Source of the DNA: Chitinophagaceae bacterium | GTDB lineage: Bacteria; Bacteroidota; Bacteroidia; Chitinophagales; Chitinophagaceae | Assembly (NCBI GenBank): GCA_016720825.1 | Contig: JADKJV010000003.1 | Location: 186,001-250,000, forward strand | Length of the DNA stretch: 64,000 bases | Direction: 5' to 3' | Shown here: piece by piece, positions 19,245-27,057 of the stretch | Layout: the number at the start of each line of letters is the position of its first letter | Numbering within the stretch: the stretch's first letter is position 1 | The notes under the pieces: model-generated | What the model was told of the DNA's origin: nothing | Database searches by the model: none | The model's input: only the letters and a program-made list of their open reading frames with translations | Position numbers and translations under genes: made by a program

Positions 19245-19250
19245 TACTAA
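19223..19250. promoter_or_regulatory. Palindromic operator candidate in the umuD divergent promoter
   Basis: TTAGTAT-ATTC-ATACTAA (19233-19250) is a perfect 7-bp inverted repeat. It overlaps a second perfect one, ACTAAA-ATA-TTTAGT (19223-19237). Together they present three ACTAA/TTAGT half-sites in alternating orientation within the 78-bp gap between umuD and the divergent gene. The position over the -7 box suggests repression, possibly a damage-responsive box. The binding protein is unknown. Confidence 0.55.
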
Positions 19251-19283
19251 TAAAATGAGCAAAATATTTTAAAAACTCCCGCC

Positions 19284-19901
19284 ATGCAAACAATCACGCA
19301 TACCCTGCCGGGTTACCGGGTATTCGAATACCTGCTGGTAATCACCCCGCATGCCGAACTTTCGGCCCGCATTCAAAAGCTGAAAACAGGCTTTGCGGAA
19401 AAGTATAAAACGGAGCAAAAACCCGGTGGCCGTCCGCAACTGGTACTCGCCAGCTTCAGCCAGTATGAAATGCTGCAGGAAAGAATCCTCCATCGCCTTG
19501 AACATCTGGCCATGGGGTTTCCGCCATTTCTGGTTAACCTGAAAGATTTCGGGAGCATCCCCGATCATACGATATATGTAAAAGCAGCCAGCAAACTGCC
19601 CATACAGGAACTCGTGAAAACCATTCGCAGCGGCACCCAGCGCCTCATGAAAATGAATGAAGAAAATAAACCGCATTTTATCATGGAGCCGCATTTCAAC
19701 CTCGCCCGGAAACTAAAACCCTGGCAATATGAAAAAGGATGGCTCGAATACAGCCAAAGGCATTTCTCTGCTTCATTTATCGTGGGGAGTTTTGCCGTCC
19801 TGCGCAGGCTGAAAGGAGAAACCCGTTACCATCTCCTGCAGCAATTCCCGCTGCAAAACCTGCCGGTGCATACAAAGCAGGGGGAACTATTTATGGATTG
19901 A
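19284..19901 (+). CDS. 2H phosphoesterase / 2'-5' RNA ligase family protein
   Basis: 205 residues resembling the 2'-5' RNA ligase-like superfamily, which hydrolyses or ligates 2',3'-cyclic phosphate type bonds. The fold is suggested by the opening YRVFEYLLVITPH, a first H-x-T element (DHTIYVKA), and a second His element (QRHFSASFIVGSFAVLRR). The two motifs are imperfect compared with the classical HxT/S pair, so activity is uncertain. It is divergent from umuD behind a shared operator candidate, and a radical SAM gene follows by 27 bp. Confidence 0.65.
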   Translation: MQTITHTLPGYRVFEYLLVITPHAELSARIQKLKTGFAEKYKTEQKPGGRPQLVLASFSQYEMLQERILHRLEHLAMGFPPFLVNLKDFGSIPDHTIYVKAASKLPIQELVKTIRSGTQRLMKMNEENKPHFIMEPHFNLARKLKPWQYEKGWLEYSQRHFSASFIVGSFAVLRRLKGETRYHLLQQFPLQNLPVHTKQGELFMD

Positions 19902-19928
19902 ATCATTTTCTGAAAACCAGCGACAATC

Positions 19929-21041
19929 ATGAGGGTGAAACAAAAACAACAGCAACAGGATCCGCATGCCCGTGAAGGAGAAGAACAGGGAAAAAATTAC
20001 CATACCGGCAGGGGTGCCCAGTTCAATACCAAAAACCGTTTCCAGAAAGATGAGAAAACAAGGGAACATATAGAAGGTATTGATGACTGGGAAGAAGCCA
20101 GCCTGCCTACCCAATACCTCGAACAGGAATCAAAAACCATAGTTAATAAAGTGGAAAGCCCCGATGTGGGTATGGGTTACAGCATGAACCCTTATGCAGG
20201 ATGTGAACACGGGTGCATCTATTGTTATGCAAGAAATGTACATGAATACTGGGGATACAGTGCGGGTCTCGACTTTGAGCAAAAAATCATTGTCAAGAAA
20301 AATGCACCCCAGCTATTGCGGAAATTCCTGATGAACCCGAAGTGGGTTTGCCACCCGATCATGCTGAGTGGCAATACTGATTGTTACCAGCCCGCGGAAC
20401 AGACTTACCGCCTCACACGGTCCCTGCTGGAAGTATGCCTGGAGTTCAACCAACCCGTAGGCATACTCACTAAAAATTCATGGATACTGAAGGATAAGGA
20501 TATCCTGGCGGAGATGGCCAAAAAGCAGCTGGTCTCCGCCATGGTATCCATCACTTCCATGGATGAAAACCTGCGGCGGGTGATGGAGCCGAGAACCACC
20601 ACCTCCAGGCAAAAACTGAAAGTGATTGAGGAACTCAGCCAGGCAGGTGTGCGCATGGGGATCATGATGGGGCCTATGATACCCGGACTGAATGAACATG
20701 AAATGCAACGCATCATGAAAGCAGCACGTGATCATGGGGCAACATTTACTGCGTATACTTTTATCAGGCTCAATGGTGCCATACAGTTTTTATTCCGCGA
20801 CTGGCTCTTTAAAAACTTTCCGGACCAGGCAGATAAAGTCTGGCACCTTATACAACAAAGCCATGATGGTAAAGGAAATGACAGCCGATGGGGTGTCAGG
20901 ATGCGCGGGGAAGGACATATTGCAAAACTGGTCAGCCAGCAGTATAAAAAATATGGTAAACTCTACAGGATGAATGCAGAAGAATGGAGTCTCAATACCA
21001 GCATCTTCAGGCGTCCAGGCGAACAAGGCAAACTGTTCTGA
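19929..21041 (+). CDS. PA0069-family radical SAM protein (SPL-like)
   Basis: 370 residues with the radical SAM cluster motif CEHGCIYC (Cys-x3-Cys-x2-Cys), followed by ARNVHEYWG and a TIM-barrel region (LSGNTDCYQPAE, GILTKNSWILKD, GPMIPGLNEHEM). This pattern matches the PA0069/SplB-like group, relatives of spore photoproduct lyase. The exact reaction is unknown in this group; a nucleic-acid repair role is inferred from the neighbouring umuDC, SRAP and 2H genes. The N-terminus is a basic Gln-rich stretch. Confidence 0.85.
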   Translation: MRVKQKQQQQDPHAREGEEQGKNYHTGRGAQFNTKNRFQKDEKTREHIEGIDDWEEASLPTQYLEQESKTIVNKVESPDVGMGYSMNPYAGCEHGCIYCYARNVHEYWGYSAGLDFEQKIIVKKNAPQLLRKFLMNPKWVCHPIMLSGNTDCYQPAEQTYRLTRSLLEVCLEFNQPVGILTKNSWILKDKDILAEMAKKQLVSAMVSITSMDENLRRVMEPRTTTSRQKLKVIEELSQAGVRMGIMMGPMIPGLNEHEMQRIMKAARDHGATFTAYTFIRLNGAIQFLFRDWLFKNFPDQADKVWHLIQQSHDGKGNDSRWGVRMRGEGHIAKLVSQQYKKYGKLYRMNAEEWSLNTSIFRRPGEQGKLF

Positions 21042-21181
21042 TGAATCCGTTCGTTTTTTCATCACTATTCAATGGTGTTTTTCTTCGCGAAAATGGGAAT
21101 ATCAACCTTTTTTCAACTTTACCTGCATACTATTTTGTGTCATGATTCATTCCCGGTTATTCATCACCAAAACCGAAAATC

Positions 21182-22026
21182 ATGGCAGAACAATTTTATG
21201 AAGGAGAAGACAAAGACAAGCTCATTACGGAAAATGAAATCCTGAAGCTGAGACTGATGCTGGAACGTGGTGCAACATTCGGGACGAATAAGGATTTGCC
21301 CATCCCGCCGGAAATTGAAAATGAATTCCTCAAACACATCATGGAATTTGAAAACCAGCTGGATAAATCCGGGAGGATAAAAGTGGGCAATGTTTTAAAA
21401 CTGGGCGACCAGTTCCGTCATCCCGACCGTATCCCGGATCACCAGATAGAAGAGGCCTGGCAAACACTGAAAAGTTACATGAACCTGAAGGACATCGAAC
21501 TGGTAGTAAGCAGTCCCAATGTAACACCCGCGAGTTGTACAAATTTGTAATTGATGAATTGGTTATAGAAGAAATTGATGAAATAAAACCGGAAGGTTGT
21601 GTGGCCTGTTTCTTTTATGATGAATTCCATCCGGATCCTGTATTCGAATCGGAGAAAGCGCTCAGGGATTGTTTTTTTGCCTGCTTATTTGAGCCACAGC
21701 CCATGGCCAATTTTATGTTCAGCCTCCGGCCGCGGGATATTATGATGAATGGCAAATGGTATGATCATTGTGATGATGCCATCGTTGTACTCAACCGCTT
21801 CAAATCGTTTTACCAGAAACTCGAATTAAAAGAACTGGTGTTTGACCTGTTTGAAGTGGAGAAAAATAACAAAGTAACGGTACCCGGTCATTACAAAGCT
21901 TCAGCGGTAGTGGCCGGTGATCACGAAGAAATTTCTTTGTCAGGGAAATTCATGGCGGAACTTGATAAACACCCTGTCGGGTACTGGTTCATTTCTAAAA
22001 TAGAAATCGAAGGAATCGGTATATAA
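21182..22026 (+). CDS. Conserved hypothetical protein, interrupted by a one-base frameshift
   Basis: Two overlapping frames make one protein of about 281 residues. The first begins MAEQFYEG and includes LPIPPEIENEFLKHIMEFE and SSPNVTP. The second continues KFVIDELVIEEIDE and FYDEFHPDPVFE. The break is at the CCC run at 21526-21528: adding one C gives TPRELYKFVIDEL without a stop. I recognise this as a soluble protein type common in Bacteroidota but know no function. No signal peptide or membrane segment is visible. Confidence 0.75.
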
Positions 22027-22098
22027 AAGCCAGTCCGTGTTGACGTCACTCGAAGAAAGGTTCAGGCACTCATTGGCAGTTCTTTTTTTTAGCAAATA

Positions 22099-22148
22099 AA
22101 CCGGGAGCCTCCGTTGGATCAGCAAAAACAATGGATGGTCTCCCGGTT
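22099..22148. terminator. Long hairpin between convergent genes
   Basis: AACCGGGAG (22099-22107) pairs perfectly with CTCCCGGTT (22140-22148). The inner CCTCCGTTG pairs with CAATGGATGG with one bulge, leaving a short A-rich loop. It lies between the two convergent stops, so it probably serves as a bidirectional transcript end, although a long T-tract is missing. Confidence 0.5.
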
Positions 22149-22152
22149 CTTA

Positions 22153-22596
22153 TCAGAAATCACCAACTGCCACAAAAACAAGTATTTCCTGTCCGTCCTG
22201 ATAAATAACCAGTTTATCTCCTGAAATATGATATCGTGTTGCTTTGTTCAGCGCATTGAAATAAGCATCTTCAACCGGCTGTATGCCCTCGCAATACATT
22301 TTTGTTGAGAACAGCTCACTGAAACTGATTTTATTCCCTTCCACCTTTACGGTGCTGCCAAAACTGTTGCAGCCACCTTTTCCGCCTGCACTGTTTTTTC
22401 CTGCCTCTAACCGCAGGAAAGCGGTACTTCCTGCAGGTGTAAATTCATGGGTTCCGTTATGAACAGATTGCAGTTTCCATTTTGTCCCGTAAAGCGGTTT
22501 ATCCGCCTGTTTATCAGTTGCGGGTAAACTGAATGACAACAATAAAAGAGCAGCGCAAACCGGTATTAACCTGAGCATAAAAATTTGTTTGATCAT
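22153..22596 (-). CDS. META/HslJ-domain exported protein
   Basis: 147 residues: an N-terminal hydrophobic signal (MIKQIFMLRLIPVCAALLLL), then one META domain recognised by GTKWKLQSV, GGKGGCNSFGSTVKVEGNKISF, the TKMYCEG segment with the paired Cys, and YHISGDKLVIY. META proteins are small envelope proteins without known enzymatic activity. It is transcribed alone, away from the rtcB leader. Confidence 0.88.
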   Translation of the reverse strand: MIKQIFMLRLIPVCAALLLLSFSLPATDKQADKPLYGTKWKLQSVHNGTHEFTPAGSTAFLRLEAGKNSAGGKGGCNSFGSTVKVEGNKISFSELFSTKMYCEGIQPVEDAYFNALNKATRYHISGDKLVIYQDGQEILVFVAVGDF

Positions 22597-22659
22597 CAGT
22601 ATGATGCAGGGGTAACCCGTTGTGCATAAAAATAAATTTCAAAAAAAATGTTAACGAAA

Positions 22660-22692
22660 TTTGGAACGTAACAGAAAAAAAATCCATCTTTG
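22660..22692 (+). promoter_or_regulatory. Promoter of the rtcB leader region
   Basis: A TTTG -33 element (22660-22663), a 21-bp spacer and CATCTTTG (22685-22692), one mismatch from TAnnTTTG. Transcription would begin around 22700, more than 750 bp before the rtcB start codon. Confidence 0.55.
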
Positions 22693-22699
22693 CAATGCA

Positions 22700-22847
22700 A
22701 AAAATGAAATCAATGCTCCGCAATAAAAGTTTACATATCGCTGAAAACGGCTTCCAGCCTGTGTTTTGGCTGAGTGCGCGGCAAGTTTGTATGTTCTGAA
22801 TTGTTAAAACATTTCAATAATACAAACCCCGCAAAGCGGGGTTTTTT
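22700..22847 (+). ncRNA. Candidate structured leader RNA ending in an intrinsic terminator (segment 1)
   Basis: Between the promoter and a strong terminator hairpin there are two stems: CAGCC/GGCTG (22756-22772 region), and TTTGTAT (22786-22792) paired with ATACAAA (22820-22826). The segment also contains a 31-codon open frame from ATG 22704 to TGA 22799 (MKSMLRNKSLHIAENGFQ...), which could be a leader peptide. Whether it is an attenuator or an independent small RNA cannot be told from sequence alone. Confidence 0.4.
22825..22847 (+). terminator. Intrinsic terminator 1 of the rtcB leader
   Basis: AACCCCGC-AAA-GCGGGGTT, an 8-bp perfect GC-rich stem with a 3-nt loop, followed directly by a T-run to 22847. 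Confidence 0.8.
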
Positions 22848-22848
22848 A

Positions 22849-23115
22849 ATGGGAAAAAATAAAACAATGACCCGTATGACTCATATAAAACGAAATGAAC
22901 AGCATGCACGCAGTTTGCCTGCAGTACATGCTGACGGCAGCACCACTATGCGCGCAGTACCGGGTACTGACCGCAGCAGCAGCGCTTTGCCTGTACATTC
23001 AGGCGGGCTGCGTTTGGTGAATGCTTATAAAAATATTTTTTTGATACGACCGGATTTATCACAGCGGTGACAGATACACCCTGAGCATAGCCCGGTCCAT
23101 AAGACCGGGTTTTTT
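22849..23115 (+). ncRNA. Candidate structured RNA ending in an intrinsic terminator (segment 2)
   Basis: Three consecutive hairpins precede the terminator. First, CAGCATG/CATGCTG (22900-22906 with 22927-22933) encloses GCAG/CTGC. Second, CAGTAC/GTACTG (22955-22969). Third, CGCAGC/GCTGCG (22972-22977 with 23007-23012) encloses GCCTG/CAGGC. A 73-codon frame (ATG 22849 to TGA 23070) covers the same bases, but its composition resembles no protein I know, so I favour RNA. It lies upstream of the RNA ligase gene rtcB. Confidence 0.45.
23091..23115 (+). terminator. Intrinsic terminator 2 of the rtcB leader
   Basis: CCCGGTC-CATAA-GACCGGG, a 7-bp perfect stem with a 5-nt loop, followed by six T residues. 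Confidence 0.8.
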
Positions 23116-23139
23116 ATACCCGTGAAAAAGGAGGAAGTG

Positions 23140-23271
23140 ATGAAAGTTTTCTGGATTGCACTGATTGTGCGTTTTATCTGGTATGTGTTTGTTAGGAACG
23201 ACGAAGTGCAAACAACAGACCAGCCGGTACGTATGGATGTACGTCACCCGGCAGAATTTGAACTGCGTTAA
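23140..23271 (+). CDS. Possible 43-residue membrane peptide upstream of rtcB
   Basis: ATG 23140 is preceded by a strong purine ribosome-binding site (AAGGAGGAAGTG), unusual for Bacteroidota. The peptide starts MKVFWIALIVRFIWYVFV, one hydrophobic segment, then a polar tail ending AEFELR. An in-frame GTG at 23122 is an alternative start. No homologue is recognised. The good ribosome-binding site and hydrophobic start are the only support. Confidence 0.35.
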   Translation: MKVFWIALIVRFIWYVFVRNDEVQTTDQPVRMDVRHPAEFELR

Positions 23272-23461
23272 TATCAAGCAATACGTCTGTTAGTGGCGGC
23301 TGATTCGGTCATGTGTGTTGTAAAGTGCAGGCCAGGCCGGCTAAAGGCAGATGTCAGATATTTACAGTTGAAAATTCAAAATTAAAAAGTAAAAAATATC
23401 ACTGCATGCGAATAGGTTTTTTTATCCGAAGTTGAAACGCATAGTGGTTTAATAATTTATA

Positions 23462-24889
23462 ATGGCAAGTTTACAAATAACAGGAAAAGAACTCAGGGCT
23501 ATCGGATTTCCGGAAGGACCGGTAATCAGTGTAACCATGGCCCTGGTAAAAAAACAATTTAAACACGGGAAGAAGGAGGAAGTGATGGAATTACTTAAAA
23601 AAGTGCTCGCAGCACCTGTTGAATATGAAAATGATGCAGTATTTGCATTGATTGCGGAGAAACTGCTGCCGAAGAAAAATACTGAAGGGGCGGAAATTTC
23701 CCTGAATAACCAGGGAATACCTTTCAGCATTTTCGGATCAGCCAATATTGAAGAAGGTGCCATGCACCAGATGTATATGGCTGCTAAATTACCGGTAGCT
23801 GTAGCCGGGGCTCTTATGCCCGATGCGCACGCAGGATATGGATTGCCGATTGGTGGGGTGCTCGCTGTTAAGAACGCAGTGATCCCTTACGGTGTTGGTG
23901 TTGATATCGGCTGCAGGATGTGTATGAGTCTTTTTGATATCCCGGCAACAGAACTCGCAAAAAAAGAATCATTCTTCGTCCGGGAACTCGGGGAAGCTAC
24001 TTTATTTGGCAGTGGTGCGCAGTACAAAGAGGCAGAAGAGCATGAAGTAATGGACAACCCATTGTTTTATGAAATGCCGCTTTTGAAAAACCTGCACGGT
24101 CGTGCCTGGAAACAGCTGGGTACATCCGGATCCGGAAATCACTTTGTGGAATTCGGTGAAGTGGAAATCACTTCCAAAGATGAAATACTCGGCGTTGAAC
24201 CCGGTACTTATCTCGGATTGCTTTCACACTCGGGTTCGAGGGGTTTAGGTGCACAAATTGCAGGATACTATACCAGACTGGCCATTTCCAAACGGAGACT
24301 GGCACAGGAAGCCAAAAACCTGGCATGGCTTACCATGGATGAGGAAGAAGGTATCGAATACTGGCTGGCTATGAACCTGGCAGGTGAATATGCCAAAGCC
24401 TGTCACGATATCATTCACCGGAAAATTGCCCGGCAGATCGGACGCAAGCCAATCCGGATTGTGGAGAACCACCACAATTTTGCCTGGAAGGAAATGGTAA
24501 ACGGTGAAGAACTCATCGTGCACCGGAAAGGCGCAACACCTGCAGGGAAAAATGTACTGGGTATTATTCCGGGGTCCATGACTGCTGCCGGTTACATTGT
24601 CAAAGGCAAAGGCGAAACAACATCACTGGATTCTGCTTCACATGGTGCAGGCCGGAAAATGAGCCGGAGCAACGCGATGAAATCAATCACACAGGACGCC
24701 ATGAACCATGAGCTGAAAAAACACGGGGTGAAACTGCTCGGTGGCGGACTGGATGAAGCGCCTTTTGCTTACAAGGACATTGATCTGGTGATGAAGTCCC
24801 AGGAAGCATTAGTGGATATTGTCGGCAAATTCACGCCGAAGATTGTAAAGATGGCGGGAACGAGCCCTAAGCCGTGGATGAAAGATTAG
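23462..24889 (+). CDS. rtcB: RNA-splicing ligase RtcB
   Basis: 475 residues of the GTP- and Mn-dependent RNA ligase that joins 2',3'-cyclic phosphate or 3'-phosphate ends to 5'-OH ends in tRNA and RNA repair. Metal-site motifs are visible: PDAHAGYGLPIGGV, GVDIGCRM (Cys), GSGNHFVEF, LLSHSGSRGLG and ENHHNFAW. The guanylylated His region reads VHRKGATPAGKNVLGIIPGSM and SASHGAGRKMSR. The length is typical. It is preceded by a long structured leader; no archease or RtcA gene is adjacent. Confidence 0.95.
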   Translation: MASLQITGKELRAIGFPEGPVISVTMALVKKQFKHGKKEEVMELLKKVLAAPVEYENDAVFALIAEKLLPKKNTEGAEISLNNQGIPFSIFGSANIEEGAMHQMYMAAKLPVAVAGALMPDAHAGYGLPIGGVLAVKNAVIPYGVGVDIGCRMCMSLFDIPATELAKKESFFVRELGEATLFGSGAQYKEAEEHEVMDNPLFYEMPLLKNLHGRAWKQLGTSGSGNHFVEFGEVEITSKDEILGVEPGTYLGLLSHSGSRGLGAQIAGYYTRLAISKRRLAQEAKNLAWLTMDEEEGIEYWLAMNLAGEYAKACHDIIHRKIARQIGRKPIRIVENHHNFAWKEMVNGEELIVHRKGATPAGKNVLGIIPGSMTAAGYIVKGKGETTSLDSASHGAGRKMSRSNAMKSITQDAMNHELKKHGVKLLGGGLDEAPFAYKDIDLVMKSQEALVDIVGKFTPKIVKMAGTSPKPWMKD

Positions 24890-24930
24890 AAACCAATAAA
24901 AAGTAAAAAGTAAAAATTCAAAAACCTAAT

Positions 24931-25040
24931 CCCGATAGCTATCGGGACCAAATCCAAATTCCAAAATCCAAATTCCAAACTGCTAACTCTGGATGCTCAG
25001 ATTAGACTTTTGGGATTTGGATTTTGGGATTTGGAATTTT
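24931..25040. repeat. Palindrome plus long inverted repeat between convergent genes
   Basis: CCCGATAGCTATCGGG (24931-24946) is a perfect 16-bp palindrome. Just after it, a ~30-bp arm of AAATCCAAATTCCAAAATC-type sequence (24950-24979) pairs with its near-complement at about 25009-25038. The gap carries nothing else between rtcB and the acyltransferase. Such AT-rich intergenic repeats recur in Bacteroidota genomes and may act as a bidirectional terminator here. Confidence 0.7.
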
Positions 25041-25078
25041 TAATATAGGGCTGGACAGTAATAAAGTCAGGGGAAGTC

Positions 25079-26230
25079 TTACACTTTAATATAAATTTTC
25101 TTCTTATCCATCCAGTAACAAATGGCCCACATCAGTGTAATCACACAAAGCGCATAAAGGAAGGAGCCTATTTTAGGATCACCGGGAACATGGATCAGCA
25201 CTTTCTGGTACAGCCAGTTCCAGGGATTCACCCCGTTGCCGATGCGTATAAGCGCAAGTCCTTTTGGCAGGAAGGCACTCAGGGCAAAAACAAAAAGCGC
25301 GTTCTTGCCGAATACATCAAAAAACTTTGCCAGTGCACCTTTAACATTTTTAAATTCAATCAGGTAAATCATCGTGGCAATGGTGATTGTAGCCAGGCCG
25401 CTGGTGTAAATTGTATAGGAACTGGTCCATATTTTTTTATTGATCGGGAAAACCATGTCCCAGCAAAATCCGGTTATCATCATAGCGATACCTGCTACAA
25501 ACAGGCCCGACAGCATTTCGTGGTTCTTTCCTTTTTTCTGGATATAATCACCCACCAGGTAACCAAAAATTACATTCACCATAGCGGGGAATGTGCTCAT
25601 AATACCTTCAGGGTCGAATGGAATTTTTTCCCCTTTATAAATATGTGCCATGCCCAATAAAGCCTTGTCAACCTGGTTTCCAAACCACCCGGCCATACTG
25701 TAAGGATCTGATGCTTCACCATAAATGAAACACAAAGCCCAGTAAGCCAGCAAAACCAGCAGACCGAGTAAAAAAGCTTTTTTAGGTTTCAGGTAATAGA
25801 TCGCAATGGATGCTAAAAAATAGCAGATCGCAATTCTGGCCAGTACACCCAGTATCCGAACACCCTGGTGCACCCCTTTATCATCCACCCATTCCCAGGG
25901 TTTTCCGACTAAGCCGTGATCAGTCCACTTCACAAACGGCCACCAGGTGAGGAACAACCCGATACCCCAGATCAGTAAAAACCTTTTCAGTACTTTTTTC
26001 CAGAACACCGCATCTCCGCCTGCCTGCAGCCGGGGCATCACAAAAGAAAGTGCATTACCAACGGCAAACAGGAAAAATGGGAATACTAAGTCAGTGGGGG
26101 TCAGGCCATGCCATTTAGCATGATCCAGCGGAGCGAAAATATGTTCCCAACTGCCGGGATTATTTACCATAATCATCAGGCAGACTGTAGCACCGCGAAA
26201 AACGTCGAGTGAATAAAAACGCTGGTTCAA
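25079..26230 (-). CDS. Membrane acyltransferase, heparan-alpha-glucosaminide N-acetyltransferase-like
   Basis: 383 residues with about ten hydrophobic segments. The N-terminal signature YSLDVFRGATVCLMIMVNNP and WHGLTPTDLVFPFFLFAVGNAL is typical of the HGSNAT/NagX group, where a conserved His (KWHG) is thought to carry the acetyl transfer. Proposed function is transfer of acetyl groups across the inner membrane to terminal glucosamine. It could act with glycan degradation (a sulfatase lies at 12.7-14.2 kb), but no direct linkage is visible. It stands alone. Confidence 0.82.
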   Translation of the reverse strand: MNQRFYSLDVFRGATVCLMIMVNNPGSWEHIFAPLDHAKWHGLTPTDLVFPFFLFAVGNALSFVMPRLQAGGDAVFWKKVLKRFLLIWGIGLFLTWWPFVKWTDHGLVGKPWEWVDDKGVHQGVRILGVLARIAICYFLASIAIYYLKPKKAFLLGLLVLLAYWALCFIYGEASDPYSMAGWFGNQVDKALLGMAHIYKGEKIPFDPEGIMSTFPAMVNVIFGYLVGDYIQKKGKNHEMLSGLFVAGIAMMITGFCWDMVFPINKKIWTSSYTIYTSGLATITIATMIYLIEFKNVKGALAKFFDVFGKNALFVFALSAFLPKGLALIRIGNGVNPWNWLYQKVLIHVPGDPKIGSFLYALCVITLMWAICYWMDKKKIYIKV

Positions 26231-26309
26231 GCAAACGGGTTTAGTATAAATGTAGGATTTTCGGTGGGAATCAGCGGATCGGGAATGACAAATGAATTAA
26301 TTTGCCTCT

Positions 26310-26891
26310 ATGGAATCTGCAGGTATACTGATACACCCCAGCGCCGTGATTGACCCGGGTGCCAAAATCGGGGAAGGAACAAGAATATGGCATTTCACAC
26401 ATCTCATGCCCCAATCGGTAGTGGGCAAAAACTGTGTGATTGGGCAGAATGTCTTTATCGATAACCAGGTTGAAATCGGGGATGGCGTCAAAATCCAGAA
26501 CAACGTTTCTGTGTATAATGGCGTAATCATTGATGACGATGTTTTCCTCGGCCCCAGCATGGTTTTTACCAATGTAATCAACCCCCGCAGTTTTATTGAA
26601 AGGAAAAATGAATTCAAAAAAACCAGGGTCAAAAAAGGCGCATCTATCGGCGCGAATGCCACCATCATCTGCGGCATCACCATCGGCAGCTATGCATTTA
26701 TTGGTGCAGGAGCCGTTGTTACAAAATCGGTTCCCGATTATGCCTTGGTTACCGGGAACCCCTCCCGCCAAACCGGTTGGGTCAGTGAAGCCGGCATCAA
26801 ACTCGATTTTGATGACACTGGCAAAGCAATTTGCACTCAAACCAGGTCGCATTACCAGCTCTCCGAAAACCAGGTAAAAAAACTTGATTAA
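26310..26891 (+). CDS. Hexapeptide sugar N-acetyltransferase, WbpD/WlbB-like
   Basis: 193 residues of left-handed beta-helix repeats ([22 protein letters not shown] through [18 protein letters not shown]). The loop [15 protein letters not shown] is characteristic of the enzymes that acetylate the 3-amino group of UDP-3-amino-GlcNAc uronate (WbpD, WlbB). That suggests a 2,3-diacetamido uronic acid in the polysaccharide, although the dehydrogenase and aminotransferase of that route are not in the window. It precedes the main locus promoter on the same strand. Confidence 0.85.
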   Translation: MESAGILIHPSAVIDPGAKIGEGTRIWHFTHLMPQSVVGKNCVIGQNVFIDNQVEIGDGVKIQNNVSVYNGVIIDDDVFLGPSMVFTNVINPRSFIERKNEFKKTRVKKGASIGANATIICGITIGSYAFIGAGAVVTKSVPDYALVTGNPSRQTGWVSEAGIKLDFDDTGKAICTQTRSHYQLSENQVKKLD

Positions 26892-26958
26892 TCCCAATCT
26901 CGTTCATTAAATCCCTCAAAATCCGTTCATTTTATTCGCTTTCCAGTCACATGAGTAT

Positions 26959-27010
26959 TATATTTGCTCCCGAAATGCGTATGCCCAGGGCTTGCTCTGC
27001 CGGGCGTTTT
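26959..27010 (+). promoter_or_regulatory. Promoter and hairpin leader of the exopolysaccharide operon
   Basis: TATATTTG (26959-26966) is an exact TAnnTTTG -7 box. A terminator-like hairpin follows after about 16 nt: GCCC (26983-26986) pairs with GGGC (27003-27006) around an inner CAGGG/CTCTG stem, followed by TTTT. The leader then runs ~50 nt to the upxY ATG. Antiterminators of the UpxY type act on 5' leaders of their own operons, which makes this the expected control site. Confidence 0.6.
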
Positions 27011-27057
27011 ATAAATTATTGATAATCAGCACAAAATAAAACAATTGTGTGACTGAG

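Noticed and set aside
22774..23070. 98-codon frame upstream of rtcB as a protein
   Set aside because: It crosses a strong terminator and overlaps three hairpins; structured RNA is the better explanation, though a shorter 73-codon version is not excluded.
24931..25040. Insertion-sequence remnant between rtcB and the acyltransferase
   Set aside because: There is no transposase fragment or target duplication, only a palindrome and an AT-rich inverted repeat.
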